DNA of 64,000 nucleotides from Perilla frutescens (GCA_026008535.1 BRKX01000004.1:29764501-29828500), one strand, 5' to 3'. Counted from the first letter of the stretch, positions 32,902-46,492 are shown. Notes: generated from the letters alone by a model not told the origin. Made by a program: numbers and translations.

Positions 32902-34670
32902 TGTAACGCCCCAAACTACTCCGTTTTGGCCACGTCACTTATCATAAAATTTTCTTACATAAATTTGTGTGCTTATATTGAATTGAGCGAAAGCTAAGGT
33001 CAAATAGCCTGATAAGGTAAGACATCATAATTTTCATTATAATTTTTTTTTTCGCATTTACAATATGCAACCTATCGGATCTAATTTGACACACAGCATA
33101 ATATTAAGTAGAAACATTGTATAAGCCCATCCACACAATCATACAATCATCTAACCTATCGGGCTCATTGGTTCTACACAATTCGCCCGTCTAGCACCCT
33201 AGTTTAGCCATCATAATATAGGGTTCCACAACATAATTCGTACATAGAAGGCTCCAAGGTCGAACAACACGCCTTTAAAATGTTTTGCATATTATCAAGT
33301 TAAATACATCGTAACTAGAAAATAGGGCTAGTCCCATCCCTAATAATCATTGATCATAAAAGGCAAAACGAGAATGATCAATGTAATATGAATAATGTGA
33401 GTATTTCAAAAGAAGAGCATGCAAAAATAAACACAAGCTTGTGGGGGTTCTCTTGTGTTCACAACGCTCCTACTCAAGCCTCAACTCCTCAACCTGAAAT
33501 TCATTAAATGAATAGGGTGAGTATTTAACAACATACTCAGTGGGGAACACTGCAAACAGTTATAGCCAATTGCACAAGTGAAAATATAACATATGGATAC
33601 TTCTTTACTTTGTGGAGGCTAGCCTCAACCCCGTAGGGCCCAAACATCATGATGCCCCTATTAATGAATGTCTTAGCCCTGTAGGGATGCCCGTAAGCTT
33701 ATTATCCTCGAAGGGTCTCATTCATATAACCGGTCCGAAGACCCTTCATACTTATACAATCAAAGCACAACAATAACTATAACTTTACACATGTTTACAG
33801 TTTAGAGTAACCCCACCTTATAAGACACTTTCAAAATCCTTTCAACCTTGAAATACTCCTTTGCTGTGCCCAAGTTGTCCACCTCGCACCCCAATACATC
33901 GTCTAGCACGTTTAGATCCTTTTTTTCATTTTAGACGTCGAATTATACAATTATTTCATAATTTTGACCAAACACATGCTATACATGCTTTAAGGTTCTC
34001 ATACATATCCACATACTCAACCATGGATACACAAGCTCATACTATGATTTTGGACTTAAGATACACATTAAAACCCTTTGAGACATTTAATCGAACATGT
34101 TACGTGCACACATTTAAACAACAAGAACAAGACTCAATTTAAATCTTTTGAACTCATAATTTCCAATACATGAACCTTTATCCGAAGCGAGGCGCGACCT
34201 AGGGAGGTCGCGTCTTGAGGTCGCGTTTGGATAACTTAGTGAGGTGCGACTCAAAGGGAACGCATTTGAAGGTCGAGTTTGAGCCGAAGAAAAATGGCTC
34301 TCTGAAGCCTGAGGGTCGCGTTTCAGGCTATTTGCTATTTTCGAATACAGTTCGACTCCCGGACATTTCCAACTCCATATAACTTTCAAAACGCATTTAA
34401 TACTTTTCAAAACATAAAATTAAATATAATCACACTCATTCATTATCATATAGCTCGACAATTTTAAATATTAAAATGTTTAACATGTATTATACACTTA
34501 GTATAATATCACCGTGCTATGACGTATCGGCTCCAGTGGGACAACTAGCAATAAAATAACGGCATAGTGTACAAACATACCATCATAATTAATATTCAAA
34601 CAATATTGATTCAACATCATTTTCCAAAAACTATAATTTATAATTTATCAAAAAGGGTCGGGGTATCACA
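32902..34670 (+). mobile_element. F1: solo LTR of a gypsy element
   Basis: TGTAACGCCCC...GGGTATCACA, 1,769 bp, flanked by ATATG (32897-32901 and 34671-34675). No internal coding region. TGTAAC(A/G)CCCC starts are common in chromovirus (Tekay/Del) LTRs, so I lean that way. F2 is the same family. It lies between the antisense ORF and integrase of element C. Confidence 0.85.
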
Positions 34671-34675
34671 ATATG

Positions 34676-35214
34676 TGTAGAATAGGAGTTAGATAAAACA
34701 AATTGCAACAAATTCGAGCACAACTCTTAGGATCGTAGTTGAACTTTAGGACTCGCTCTTGCATTTCGAGTCGAGTATTAGGGCCTTTTTATTTGACTTT
34801 GTGAATCAGATTTTATCCTCGAGGTTGATTTGTAGTTTTTCGCAGTTAGGGCCTTATTGAGCTCGAGGGGATTGGGACCCCTCTGCTTGGGGTTTCTTTG
34901 TTTGTGAAGCTAACTTCGGGGTCAAAACCCCATCATCTCCTTAAGGGTCGGGAATCCTTGTACTTGGGGTTCTGTTAGTTACTCCGACGCTCAAGTCAGT
35001 AAACAAATCTTTAAATAATTAATAAGAATTCGAAAGCAAATAACAAACAAATACATTACTCTTCATTTATGAGGCCGACTTTGGGGTCAGAACATTGTTG
35101 ACTTTTGCAGGTCGGGACCCCTATGCTTGGGGTTCTGTTAGTTACTCCAATGCTGAAGTCAGTAAACAAATTTTAAATAGAATAACCATAAAATGAGAAA
35201 TGATGTTAAGAGTT
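34676..35214 (-). other. Non-coding 3' spacer of element C pol
   Basis: No gene. It holds two direct copies of a segment with TCTGTTAGTTACTCC and AAGTCAGTAAACAAAT, starting at 34971 and 35134 (period 163). Part of it, ACTCCGACGCTCAAGTCA, is also in the element C LTR. Confidence 0.6.
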
Positions 35215-36351
35215 TTAGAAATGATAATGTTTTAAATGCAGTGCATTGCAACTATTGGCTATGGATCGACCTTCCTTAGTTTGGAGTTTGTAAGCTCCAT
35301 TCCTGATGACCTTTTCGATCTGATATGGGCCCTCCCAGTTTGGTGCTAATTTTCCAGCCCCACTTTCCTTTGTATTCTGGAACACTTTCCTGAGTACCCA
35401 ATCTCCTATTTGGAATGATTGAATCCTCATGTTTTTGTTAAAGTGTCAGCTTATCATCTGTTGGTACACCGCTATTATCATTGCTACTTGATCTCGGAGT
35501 TCATCGAGAGAGTCGAGATTGGCCTCGAGCTCTTTTCTGTTTGATTGACCGGACCACTCGGTCCAAGTTGTTTCGATCTCTGCTTCTGTTGGTAACACAA
35601 CTTCCAACCCGTATGTGAGGGCGAATGGGGTTTCTCTCGTGCTTGTTCTTGAGGTCGTTTTGTAAGACCATAGGACTCCCAGGATTTGTTGGACCCATTA
35701 ATTTTTATGCTCAGATAATCTCTTCTTTAAGATGTTCAGAATTATCTTGTTTGTGGCCTCTACTTGATCGTTTGCTGCGGGGTACCTTGGAGTAGAGAAG
35801 AAAAGTTTGATTTTCCATTCTTCGCAGTAGTCTTGGAATTTTAAACTTATAAATTGGGATTTTTTGTCTGTTATGACTTCTCTAGGAACTCCGAACCTAC
35901 ATAAAATAAATTTCCATAAAATATTTTGTACCTCTACATCCCTGATTCGGGCGAAGGCTTCGGCTTCGACCCACTTGGTGAAGTAGTATGTTAGCACCAA
36001 GACGTATCATTTTTTATTTTCACCTCTAGATAGTGGTCCTACAATGTCCATTCTCCATTTCATGAATGGCCATGGGATGGTTGCTATGTGTAGGGGTTCA
36101 GGAGACATGTGGTTTGTCTGTGCGAACCTTTGGAATTGATCACATGTTTTGGCATAGTTTTTTGCATCTGCTCTCATGGTCAGCCAGTAGAACCCAGACG
36201 TCAGAGCTTGGTTGGCTAGACTTCTGTATCCTGAATTATTTCCGAATTCGCCTTTGTGAAGCTCGCTTAGGATGTACTTGACTTGCACGGGGCTAACATA
36301 TTTCAAATAAGGTCCTGAAAAGGACTTTCTGTAAAGGGATCCAGAGATCAT
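35215..36351 (-). pseudogene. Element C integrase
   Basis: From upstream: zinc-binding segment HKGEFGNNSGYRS and CDQFQRF (36270-36110). The usual HX3H and CX2C there have lost their second His (now Asn) and second Cys (now Phe). The core has KWRMDIVGPL near 36060, EVITDKKSQFIS near 35880 (normally DNGxQF) and NDQVEATNKIIL near 35760. The C-terminal part is in another frame with stops (LTYGLEVVLPTEAEIETT near 35610), ending with GDWVLRKVFQNTKESGAGKL and the GPYQI fold near 35330. The VLRKVFQNTKE motif is typical of Tat elements. Breaks are near 36005, 35698 and 35430. Confidence 0.88.
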
Positions 36352-36414
36352 GGTGAATTTCGGAGCCTTGGTCCTAATCCATTGTGCCTCGAGGGGGTCT
36401 TCAGGAAGCTCATT

Positions 36415-36951
36415 CTAAGTTATGTATCTAGTGAGAGGGGTCATCCAGTTCGTGCTGTTGATAGGTAGAATATCTGTGCTTTCCTCCTTCCAAACGGCTG
36501 GCCATTTTACGAACAATACTGGAATGTTTTTGACTTCAGTGGTCTCGATCACCGATCCTAAATCAGCTAATGTATTAGCGTGTCTATTGTCCTCTCTCGT
36601 AATGTGTTGGGCTTCGATCTTTTCAAACTTCAAAACTGTCTCTTTTGCTGCGGTGAGGTAAGTGATCATTCTAGAATCTTTTGCTGGGAACTCTCCTTTG
36701 AATTGATTCACTATTAACTGGGAGTCACTTTAAATTCGGATGTTTCTGACTCTGAGGTCGATAGCCAAGTTTAATCCTGCTATGAGGGCTTCATATTTGA
36801 CTTTGTCGTTAGTTGCTTTGAATCTGCATCGAACAGATCGCTCGGTAGTTTCCCCCGTTGGACTTGTTAATACCATGCCTAGGCCACTCCCCTTTGAAGT
36901 GCTGGAGCCATCAACTTGAAGGGTCCAGAACTTCAAATTTTCTGTATTCAT
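36415..36951 (-). pseudogene. Element C second (archaeal-type) RNase H
   Basis: LQVDGSSTSKGSGLGMVL near 36920, KVKYEALIAGLNLA near 36800, SDSQLIVNQFKGEF near 36720 and RHANTLADLGS near 36570. These are the four acidic positions of an RNase H fold in the second domain that Tat-lineage gypsy elements carry between the normal RNase H and integrase. A stop separates NIRI from SDSQL at 36730. The frame reopens to 36415 before integrase. In families with this domain it is thought to replace or support the ordinary RNase H. Confidence 0.85.
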
Positions 36952-37653
36952 TAATTCGCTCTCTATCTCGGTCAGGACCTCGTAGGAAAAATAGACGATG
37001 AAGTCTGAGAGTACTTGGGATTTTATCGAGGTCCGGGGTACATAGTTTATATCGTACTTCCCGAGCTCGACGACCTATTTAGAGAGTCTTCCTGTGAGAT
37101 CTGGTTTTCTCAATATTGTTCTGAGCGGAAATTCGGTGACCACTTTGATCGAATGGCTCTGGAAATAGGGCTTCATTTTTCTTGATGCCTTGATTAGGGC
37201 CAATGCCAATTTTTCCAATTGTGGATATCTGGTTTCGGCATCAAGTAGGGATTGACTTACATAGTAGACTGGATGTTGTCTTCCATTGTCTTCTCTGACT
37301 AGAACTGCACTAACAGAGTTAGTCGAAATAGATAAATATATTAAAAGTACCTCTCCGTTTAGGGATTTTGATAATAGAGGGGGGCTCGCCAGATATTCTT
37401 TTAAATCATCGAGGGCCTTTCAGCATTCAGCGGTCCATTCGAAGCTCTTGTTTTTGCGTAGCATCTTGAAAAAGATGTGGCTTTTTTCTGAATACTTTGA
37501 GATAAAGCGGCTAAGTACCGCGAGTCGTCCGGTGAGCTTCTGTACTTCTTTTATACTTCAAGGTTGTTATATGTTTCTAATGGCTCTAATTTGGCTGGGA
37601 TCAGCGTCGATGCCTCTTTTCGTAACGAGATAACCAAGGAATTTCCCCGAGGT
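36952..37653 (-). pseudogene. Element C RT C-terminus and RNase H
   Basis: Reading resumes left of solo LTR F2 with TSGKFLGYLVTKRGIDADP, the RT connection segment, and then the RNase H domain (SVSAVLVREDNGRQHPVYYV, YPQLEKLALALI). Stops occur in the connection segment (for example near 37560 and 37412) and near 37074. It follows directly from the RT half at 49270-49794 when F2 and one target copy are removed. Confidence 0.85.
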
Positions 37654-38577
37654 CACCCTGTAACGCCCCAAACTACTCTGTTTGGCCACGTCACTTAACA
37701 TACAATTTACTTACATAATTTGTGTGCTTATATTCAATATGAACGGAAGCTAAGGTCAAAAGCATGATAATGACATAATAAGGTAAGGCATCATAATTTA
37801 CAATATAAATTTTTCGCAATTAAAGCATGCAATCTATCATGTCTATTTTACCACACAATATGTTATCAAACGGAAACATTGCATAAGCCCATCCACATCA
37901 ACCATATAATCATCTAACCTATCGGGCTCATAGGTCTTACTCAACCCACCCGTCTACCATCCTAAATTTTAACATACGTATAAAGGTTCAACAACATACT
38001 TCATACATAATAGGCTCCAAGGTCGAACGACCCGCCTTTAAATTGTTTGGCATAATATCAAGTTATATACATCATAACCTACATAAGATCAGGCTATTCC
38101 CATCCCCAATAATTATTGATCATAAAGCAAAAAGAGTGATCAATGTACTAATAATAATATCATAAGTTTTTTTGAAGAGAAGAGCATGCAAAAGATAAAC
38201 ACAAGCTTGTGGGGTTCTCTTGTGTTCACAATGCTCCTACCCCGGCCTTGACTCCTCAACCTGAAATTCATTGAATGAATGAGGTGAGTGTTTAACAACA
38301 TACTCACTGGGGAACACTGTAAACAGTTATAGCTAATTGCACAAGTGAAAATATAACATATGGACTTTTCTTTACTTTGTGGAGACTAGTCTCAACCCCG
38401 TAGGGTCTAAACATCATGATGCCCCCGTTAATGAACATCTTTGGCCCTGTAGGGATGCCCGCAGACATACTACCCCCAGGGAGGACATTAACAGGTCTAT
38501 ATTCGATCCCAAAGGATCTCTGCCCCGAAGGGTCTCTTTGTCGACCCCGAAGGATCTCTTTTATCGCTGGTCCGAAG

Positions 38578-40023
38578 TGTTGGGGTTTTTTCGAATTAAA
38601 CCACCGCAGGACCATTTGGTTGTTCATTAATCCGTGTTCATGCAAATCATAATTTTATGTAACATGCATGTTTATCACAGTCTAATAAAAAAGCATGCAA
38701 AGCAAATTCGAATCTAATAAAGCGGAAAACATAGAAACGAATCTACTTACAAATCGATAGACGGTCTGTGGACAAGATTACAGATCTAATCTTGCTGTTG
38801 AATGAGCACAGTAATGGCGCCACCTATGACCTCAAAATTGTGCGCCACAGTATTCCACTCCAAGATCTTCTATTGTATTCCCGGACTGTATCTAGATTCA
38901 GAGTGGGCTAAAATCTACTAGATAGAATTGTGAAATCTATGGATAACTTTGAGAGACTAAGAGGGGCTGATTTCCTATGAATAACATCATCAAAATTTCA
39001 TGCCCCCCTCCCCTTATATATAGGGAGGGTCGAAATTTCATGTTCTAGCCCTAATGGGCTTGGGCCTCTATCTCAAGTTCAATATCCAGTCTACTATCAG
39101 TCAATTGGGCTACAACAGGGATCTAGAAGAATATTAAATTGGCCCACTAATTTATTTAATATCCAATATCCAATAAATCTAGGATATAATTAAATAAATT
39201 AAGTTTTACTTTTATTCCACTAAAGAAATAAAACTGACCTACCAATTTAATACATATTTACGAATATGCTTTCTCCTTTAGTCCAGCCATTCCCCGTGTT
39301 TAAGATATAATGTTCATTAATTAATTATGTAAGCCTCTGACAACTATAATTAATTAACATCTAAAACCTTGAGTAGTACCACACAAGCTTTATTCATGTA
39401 CGGAATAAATTCCACCTGCAGGGTTTCAACATAAACTTGTGCTTCCTCAAGAGAACATCATCAAGCTGGCACACCAGGACACGGTGCTCATGCATATTGC
39501 TCGAGATATCATGTATACATTGTTATTACCCAAGATATCGAATTCTATCTACGAAAAGATCTCATTCATTGATAAATCAAAGTAACAAACAACGCACACA
39601 TATGCTCATCAATATCACATGAGTTCAGAACCCGAACTTTGTGGATCTTTATTCTCTCAGTAACTGGGTCAGAGACAGAGAATAGTATCCTATCGTGATC
39701 CTCCTCAATACACTAACGAGTGTACTAGAATAATCAGTTAGTCAAGATAAACTAACTTATCAGATTATTCTACGGTGTACCGATGGTGTGTTCAAGACCA
39801 TCTAAGCCGTGAGCCTTTAATACGTTACAAGGTTCTAATGATATGATCTTACTGTGTGACTCCCCACACCATATCATCTACAATGTAAGTATATGGAACA
39901 TTGCATAAAACAATTATATAACATAATCTAAATGCAAACAGTGACTGCAATAACTTTCATTTCATATCATCATATCATCAGAAAAGTATACAAAGACAAG
40001 TCTTCCAGTATACAAAACTAACA
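38578..40023 (-). repeat. 3' LTR of element E
   Basis: 1,446 bp. It matches 46510-47956 with scattered transitions such as GGCTAAAATC against GGCTGAAATC. Its TATA box near 39016 lies between CCCCTCCC and GGGAGGGT, one mismatch from a perfect inverted repeat. Confidence 0.95.
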
Positions 40024-40040
40024 ATCTCCCACTTATACTT
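40024..40040 (-). other. Polypurine tract of element E
   Basis: The minus strand reads AAGTATAAGTGGGAGAT, identical to the tract of element H. Confidence 0.88.
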
Positions 40041-40099
40041 GAAGCATGTCTTTCAAGCATAATAAATAACTAGCTAACTCTCCAATCAAAACTATCAAC

Positions 40100-43000
40100 T
40101 CAAAAAGCATCCCTAGGTCTGCATCTCACTCCCATTTTCTCCACGTGACCATCAAAGGTCTTAGCCGCCAGGCTCTTCGTGAATGGATCAGCCAGGTTGT
40201 CCTCCGATGCAATCTTGACCACTGCCACGTCTCCTCTCTTAACGATTTCTCGTATAATATGGTACTTTCTCTCTATGTGTTTACTTGCCTTGTGGGCTCT
40301 AGGTTCCTTCGAATTTGCCACTGCACTAGAGTTATCACAGTATATCGTGATAGTCTTAGGCAAATCAGAAACCACGCCCAAGCCCACTAGGAACCCGCGG
40401 AGCCAGACAGCCTCTTTTGCAGCCTCAGAGGCAGCTACATACTCAGCTTCCATGGTGAAATCCGCAATGCATTTCTGCTTAATGCTCCTCCATGCGATGG
40501 CTCCACCTCCTAATGTAAACACATAGCCCGAGGTAGACTTACTCTGATCTTTGTTGGATTGAAAATCTGAGTCCGTGTAACCCAAAGGTACTAGACTATC
40601 AGAGCGGAAAACCAACATGTAGTCTCGAGTCCGTTTAAGGTACTTGAGAATGTTTTTGACCGCAGTCCAGTGACCTTGTCTAGGGTTAGACTGATATCTG
40701 CTTACCATGCCAACGGCATAGCATATATCAGGCCTAGTGCATAGCATAGCATACATCAAACTTCCCACAGCCGAAGCATATGGTACTTTCTTAATTTCCT
40801 CTATCTCAGACTGTGTTTGGGGACACATTTCCTTAGATAGATGAATTTCATGCCTGTAAGGTATAAAACCTTTCTTGGAATCTTGCATGCCAAATCTAGC
40901 TAGCACTGTATCGATATAAGTCGCCTGGGACAGACATAACATCCTTTTCTGGCGATCACGAATGATCTTGATGCCAAGGACATGTCCGGCTTCTCCCAAA
41001 TCCTTCATATCGAACTGCTTGGACAGCCACACCCTAATGTTCGATAACGCCTTCTTATTGTTTCCAATAAGCAAGATGTCATCAACATAAAGTACAAGGA
41101 ATGCCACCACGTTTCTATCATATTTCTTGTACACACAGCTCTCATCCGGACTTTGCACGAATCCATATGACTGGATAACCTCGTCAAATCAGATGTTCCA
41201 AGATCTCGATGCCTGCTTAAGTCCATAAATGGATATCTTAAGCTTACACACCAAGTGCTCTTCGCCCTTAGCAATGAATCCCTCTGGTTGTTTCATGTGA
41301 ATGTTTTCCTCAAGACTTCCGTTTAGGAAAGTTGTCTTGACATCCATCTGCCAGATCTCATAATCCAAATGAGCGGCAATAGACAAGAGAATCCGGATTG
41401 ACTTAAGCATGGCTACCGGCGAAAAGGTTTCCTCATAATCGATCCCTTCTTTCTGAGTATACCCTTTTGCCACCAATCTAGCTTTGAAGGTTTCAACCTT
41501 CCCATCAGATCCTCTCTTGCGCTTGTAGACCCACTTACAGCCAATGGGTTTTACCCCATCTAGTGGTTCTACAAGTTCCCAGACTTGATTGTGATCCATA
41601 GATCCAATCTCAAACTCCATTGCAGTTTTCCAAGAATCTGCATCTTTATCTTGAATTACTTCGTCATAGGTCTTGGGATCTAATTCATTGAGACCCTCTA
41701 GGAAATCTGAAGCCTCTCCCAGACCAATGAATCTATCAGGTTGGCGTACAACCCTCCCACTGCGACGAGGCAGTTCATGTACTTCTGTGACACGTTGTGC
41801 AGTGTTTGGTGGTTCCTCTTCTTGTACAACCGGTGTAGGATTCGATCCTCTCCTTAACTCCTCAAGGATGATGTGACTCCTTGGGTTGTGGTTTATGACA
41901 TAGTCTTCTTCTAAGAATCGAGCATTGGTGCTAACAATGATTTTCTGATCCTTAGGACTATAAAACAAACCACCTTTCGTTCCTTTAGGATATCCAACAA
42001 ACAGCCTTACATCAGTACGAGGAGCCAGCTTATCAGCTTCCTTGTCCAACACGTGTGCTGGGCTACCCCAAATCCGAATATGGTTCAAACTGGGCTTTCG
42101 TCCAGTCCATAGTTCTGTGGGTGTAGCAGGAACTGATTTCGATGGAACCAAGTTAAGAATATAAGCTGCTGTTTCTAGGGCATATCCCCAGAATGAAATA
42201 GGCAACTCAGAATAACTCATCATCGATCTAACCATCTCTAATAATGTACGATTCCTTCTTTCCGCCACGCCATTCTGCTGTGGTGTTCCAGGCGCAGTCA
42301 ACTGGGATGTAATCCCACTCTCTGCCATGTAATCCCTAAATTCGCTTGAGAGGTACTCGCCACCATGATCGGAACGTAGTGACTTGATACTTCTGCCTAT
42401 TCGTTTCTCCGCTTCCGCCTTAAACTCTTTGAATTTCTCAAAGCATTCAGACTTGCGATGTAACAGGTAGATATAACCGTATCTAGAGTAATCATCAATG
42501 AGAATGATGAAATATTCGAACCCTCCTCGAGCTTGAACTGACATAGGGCCGCATAGGTCAGAGTGAATCAAATCTAATAGCCCTTCGGATCTATTTCCTT
42601 TTGACTGGAAAGGACGCTTGGTCATTTTACCTTCTAGACAGGATTCACACAAAGGAAACGATTCCAGTACCAAAGGAGACAATGGTCCATCGTTTACAAG
42701 CCTTTGTATCATCTTAAGGTTAATATGACCTAGCCTTAGATGCCAAAGATAGGTTTGATTCAATTCTGAAGGTTCTTTTCTCTTGTTAGGGTTTATGATC
42801 GATGTATTCAACAGTTATCTTTGCGTAGTGTTTTCAGTTGGTTTAAGAAAGTATAAGTGTCCATCCAATGTGCCAGAACAGATAAAATGTTTACCACTAA
42901 AGATAACTACTTTGTTATCAAAAGAAACAGAATATCCATCCATAATCAATTTAGAAACTGAAATCAAGTTTCGCCTAAAACCAGGCACATAAAGACAATC

Positions 43001-44050
43001 TTTCAAAACCAAAGTTCTATCACTACTGAAAGGTAAAACAACCTCTCCCACTGCAACAGCCGCCACTCTCGTAGCATTGCCCATGTAGACGGTGATCTCG
43101 TCCTCACTCAGCTGTCTTTTTACCAGGAACCCCTGTAAAGACATGCAAACATGATCAGTAGCTCCAGTATCTACTACCCATGACTGGGTAGAACAAGTTG
43201 CTAAACATGTTTCCACAACCAGAGTGTGAGATGTACCTCTCTTCTTCTTCTTGTTAGGACACGCCGCCTTCTAGTGACCTGGTTGGCCGCACTTGAAGCA
43301 CTTAGTCTTCGACTTGAATTCATCGGGAGGAATCTTTGCCTTTGGCTTCTTCACCTTAGGCGCCTCATCTGCAGCCTTCTTAGGTGCGTTTCTCTTCTTC
43401 CTTTTTCCACCAAAAGAAGACGCTCCTTGTTCAGCTATGTGGGCCTCAGGATTGCTCTTTTGGAGCAATTTAGCCGCCTGAAGATCTATGAGCAGTTCAG
43501 TCAGGCTGACATCCCTTTTAATCATGTTAAAATTCAGCCTGAACTGCTCAAACTTCGAAGACAAGCTATGAAGAACAATGTCGATTTGAGAGTCGCCATC
43601 TAGCTCTCCACCCAAGGTCTCGATCTCAGATAAATACCCCATCATCATAAGAACGTGATCCCTAACAAGTGTGGAGTCAGACATTCTCGCATCCATTAGC
43701 TTCTTCATTGCCAAATAGCGTGCCGAGCGGTTCTGATGACCGAATAGCTGCCTAAGGTTGTACATCATATCATAAGCGGTTTTCATAGGCTCATGCTGAT
43801 GTTGCAACACACTTGACATAGATGCCAAGATGTAACAGCGCGCTATCTCATTAGACCTAAGCCACTTATCATATGCAACCTTTTGGGCTTCGTCAGAACC
43901 CTCATCTGGCGTCTGAGGACAAACCTCTTCAAGCACAAACTTGTATCCCTCAGCAACAAGAACTAAGTTAAGGTTACGAATCCAATCATTGTAGTTTTCA
44001 CCGACAAGTTTGTTTTCTTTGAGGATTGATGACAGATTGGAGAGTGCCAT
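40100..44050 (-). pseudogene. Element E gag-pol polyprotein, single frame with three stops
   Basis: 1,317 codons including the final stop, from ATG 44050 (MALSNLSSILKENKL), no frameshift. Gag covers residues 1-260, ending in zinc knuckle CFKCGQPGH..KAAC. Protease VVDTGATDH is near residue 294. Integrase has LRLGHIN, CESCLEGK, LIHSDLCGP, LRSDHGGEY and NGVAERRNRTLLE. RT has the intact catalytic motif YVDDILLIG near residue 988. RNase H has DSDF, MEAEY and YCDNSSAVAN. Premature stops: TAG at 43271 (Trp codon of the knuckle), TAA at 42815 and TGA at 41189 (Arg codon). The first and last are simple C-to-T type changes. The gag region is complete, unlike element H. Confidence 0.95.
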
Positions 44051-46492
44051 TGATGATATGAAATAACTGAAATTAAACATGCAGTACAGTCACAAAACAC
44101 GTTTAGGATAAACAGTATATAATCAAAAGCCTCATAAAAATTATATACTTTTCCACCGATACTTTAAAAATGTTTTTTATAAGCCACGATAGTGTGGACG
44201 TTTATAAAAAATTATCTTTAAATAGGTTAAACCTTTAATTTGCCTCCAGTTGAGTTTCCTTACAACAAGCAAATTAATAGCCGGATAATTAACACGGTCA
44301 TGTAATCGTCTAACTGATAAGCCACGATCGTGTGGACGTTTATCAATAAATTACATCTAAGTGTGCACACCATTATCTTCGCACCAAGATCACTACTCGA
44401 ATTTAACCACTCCAGATGGAGGAGTCAGTTAGTCCTAATAGTGTTCTACAGCTATCCATTTAGGAGATTTAATTTCTAGAGAAATCTGTGATATGACACA
44501 TCCGATATGGAGGAAGACCGATGTCAACGCGCATGCCCATCACTTCTCAATTAAATCAGATTTTAATGGAGACCGTATGAGATTTCTACATACTTTGAGA
44601 TTTCTACATACTTTGGTATGAATCCCATTATCGAACATGCAAACATCACATAAAATGATAAATATCCATTGCATGCTTCAACATGATAAGCAACAGTAAT
44701 ATTCCAACTATCATGGCTTATATCTCATGTTGATTGATGAGATAAAACTGGAAAGTCAGCTCCGGAAACAGGCTTTGAAACCGCCGCCCCTTCACCGCGC
44801 CTCGCCGAAAATCCTAGCTCCATTTAGGGTTTCGGGACGTGAACCGGTGAACCTTCCTTTTTGGTGCTGAACCACTTTCCTTCTTTTGAGTTGAACTCCG
44901 ATCTTTATTCAATACAGACTATCTATTCCGAAAGGAAAAATCTAATATTGCTAGAATAAAAATTACAACTCAAAAACTGGGTCTAACAGCTTTATATTTA
45001 TTACATTAAACCAACGTAAAATAAAACCTAGACCTAATCCATGAATTTTCTCATAGATTAAAATCACGTAGCCAAACCGGCATACGGCCAACATTCATTC
45101 AACATAAACATACATCACATAAAATAAAGGAGCCATGATAGTTGGTAAACCTGCAAACAAACACAGTCTACAAAACCAACAATCATGTATAATATGATCC
45201 ACATAAAATAACATATGATATATATGCATGAGTATTAAGTAATATCGAATTTTACAATTAATTAAATTAATTAATTCGATATTATCCACAAGATAAAAAT
45301 TGGAAATTAAAATAATTATCCACCAATTTTAATCTTGTTATTTTCGAAAATATCACTTAAATAAATCTGGAAATTATTAATAATTATCCACCAAATTTAT
45401 TTAATATTTTCTAACCACCCTAATTAAATAATAATTGGATATATTGATATAAATAAAAAATCTAATCCAAATATTATCCATAAGAATCTAAATCTTCAAG
45501 GATAAAGTTTGGAGATTTGATTCCAATCCAAAATCTTCCAAAACTTATCCAAATTTAAAATCTTATCACAATTGGATTTTGATAATTATTTGTATATATC
45601 CAAAAATTACCTTATCCAATTTTAATCCATAAATTTCGAAAATCACAAGAATAATAAATCTGAAAATTTGATCCACTTCAAATTCTTCCTAATTTAAAAT
45701 TCTATTTTCAAATCTATCTAGATTAAAATTAGGTAAATTAAGATATACATCAAATAATATCAAATCTAAATCCAACACATCCAAATTTTCGATCCTCATT
45801 AATTAATAAATCTGGAAATTTGATTTTCATCAAAATCTTCTCCAAATTAATTTATTAAAATCGAAAATTACACTATATTTCACATTTGGAAATTTTGATA
45901 TTAATCAAATAACTATTCCAAATAATATAGCTATAGGTTTCGAAATTTTCAAGAATAAAAATCTGGAAATTTTGATCCATTCCAAAATTACCAAATTTAA
46001 AATTCTAATTTCAAACCTATCTAGATTAGAATTAGGCAATCTTTGATATACATCAAAAATCACCAAATCCAAATCTAACCATCAAAAATTTCGAACATAT
46101 CCAAATTAAATCTGAAAATTTTGATGTAGATCAAAAATCCATCCAAATTTAATTATAGTGTTCGGAAATTTTAACACAAAAATTAGGGAATTTTTAACAC
46201 ATCAAAATCGAAATTTTGAACACCACATTTTCGACCCCTATGAGAATTAAATCTGAAAATTTGAAGAACATCAAATATCATCCCAAATTTAATCCATAGT
46301 GACCGAAAATTTAAGTACCCTCAAAACTAGAATTTTCGATTTTTACATCTCAAATTCTTCCAAGTTTTGAATACCATAAAATTGAAATACATAGCCAATT
46401 AAATCTGAAAATTTAAACACCATAAATTTATCATCAAATTTAATCATGCAATTCGAAATTATGCCCGGATTAATCCTAGAACAGTGCCAAAA
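44051..46492 (-). other. AT-rich leader of element E
   Basis: 2.4 kb of untranslated leader without a credible frame. It contains the same degenerate ATCAAAATTTCCAGATTT-type repeats as element H and the paired inverted-repeat element. A possible splice acceptor (TTTGCAGGTTTACC on the minus strand) lies near 45150. Confidence 0.6.
44179..44343 (-). repeat. Paired 27-bp inverted-repeat element in the E leader
   Basis: Copies at 44179-44205 and 44317-44343, 138 bp apart. On the minus strand they begin ATAAACGTCCACAC and end CGTGGCTTAT. The second has a perfect palindromic core CACGATCGTG. Same spacing and place as in element H. Confidence 0.75.

Noticed and set aside
32902..34670. MITE or non-autonomous DNA transposon
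   Set aside because: No terminal inverted repeats beyond TG/CA, and a 5-bp target duplication: a solo LTR.
34690..34960. Host gene fragment upstream of F1's right flank
   Set aside because: No frame or motif; it joins with the antisense ORF side as element C 3' spacer.
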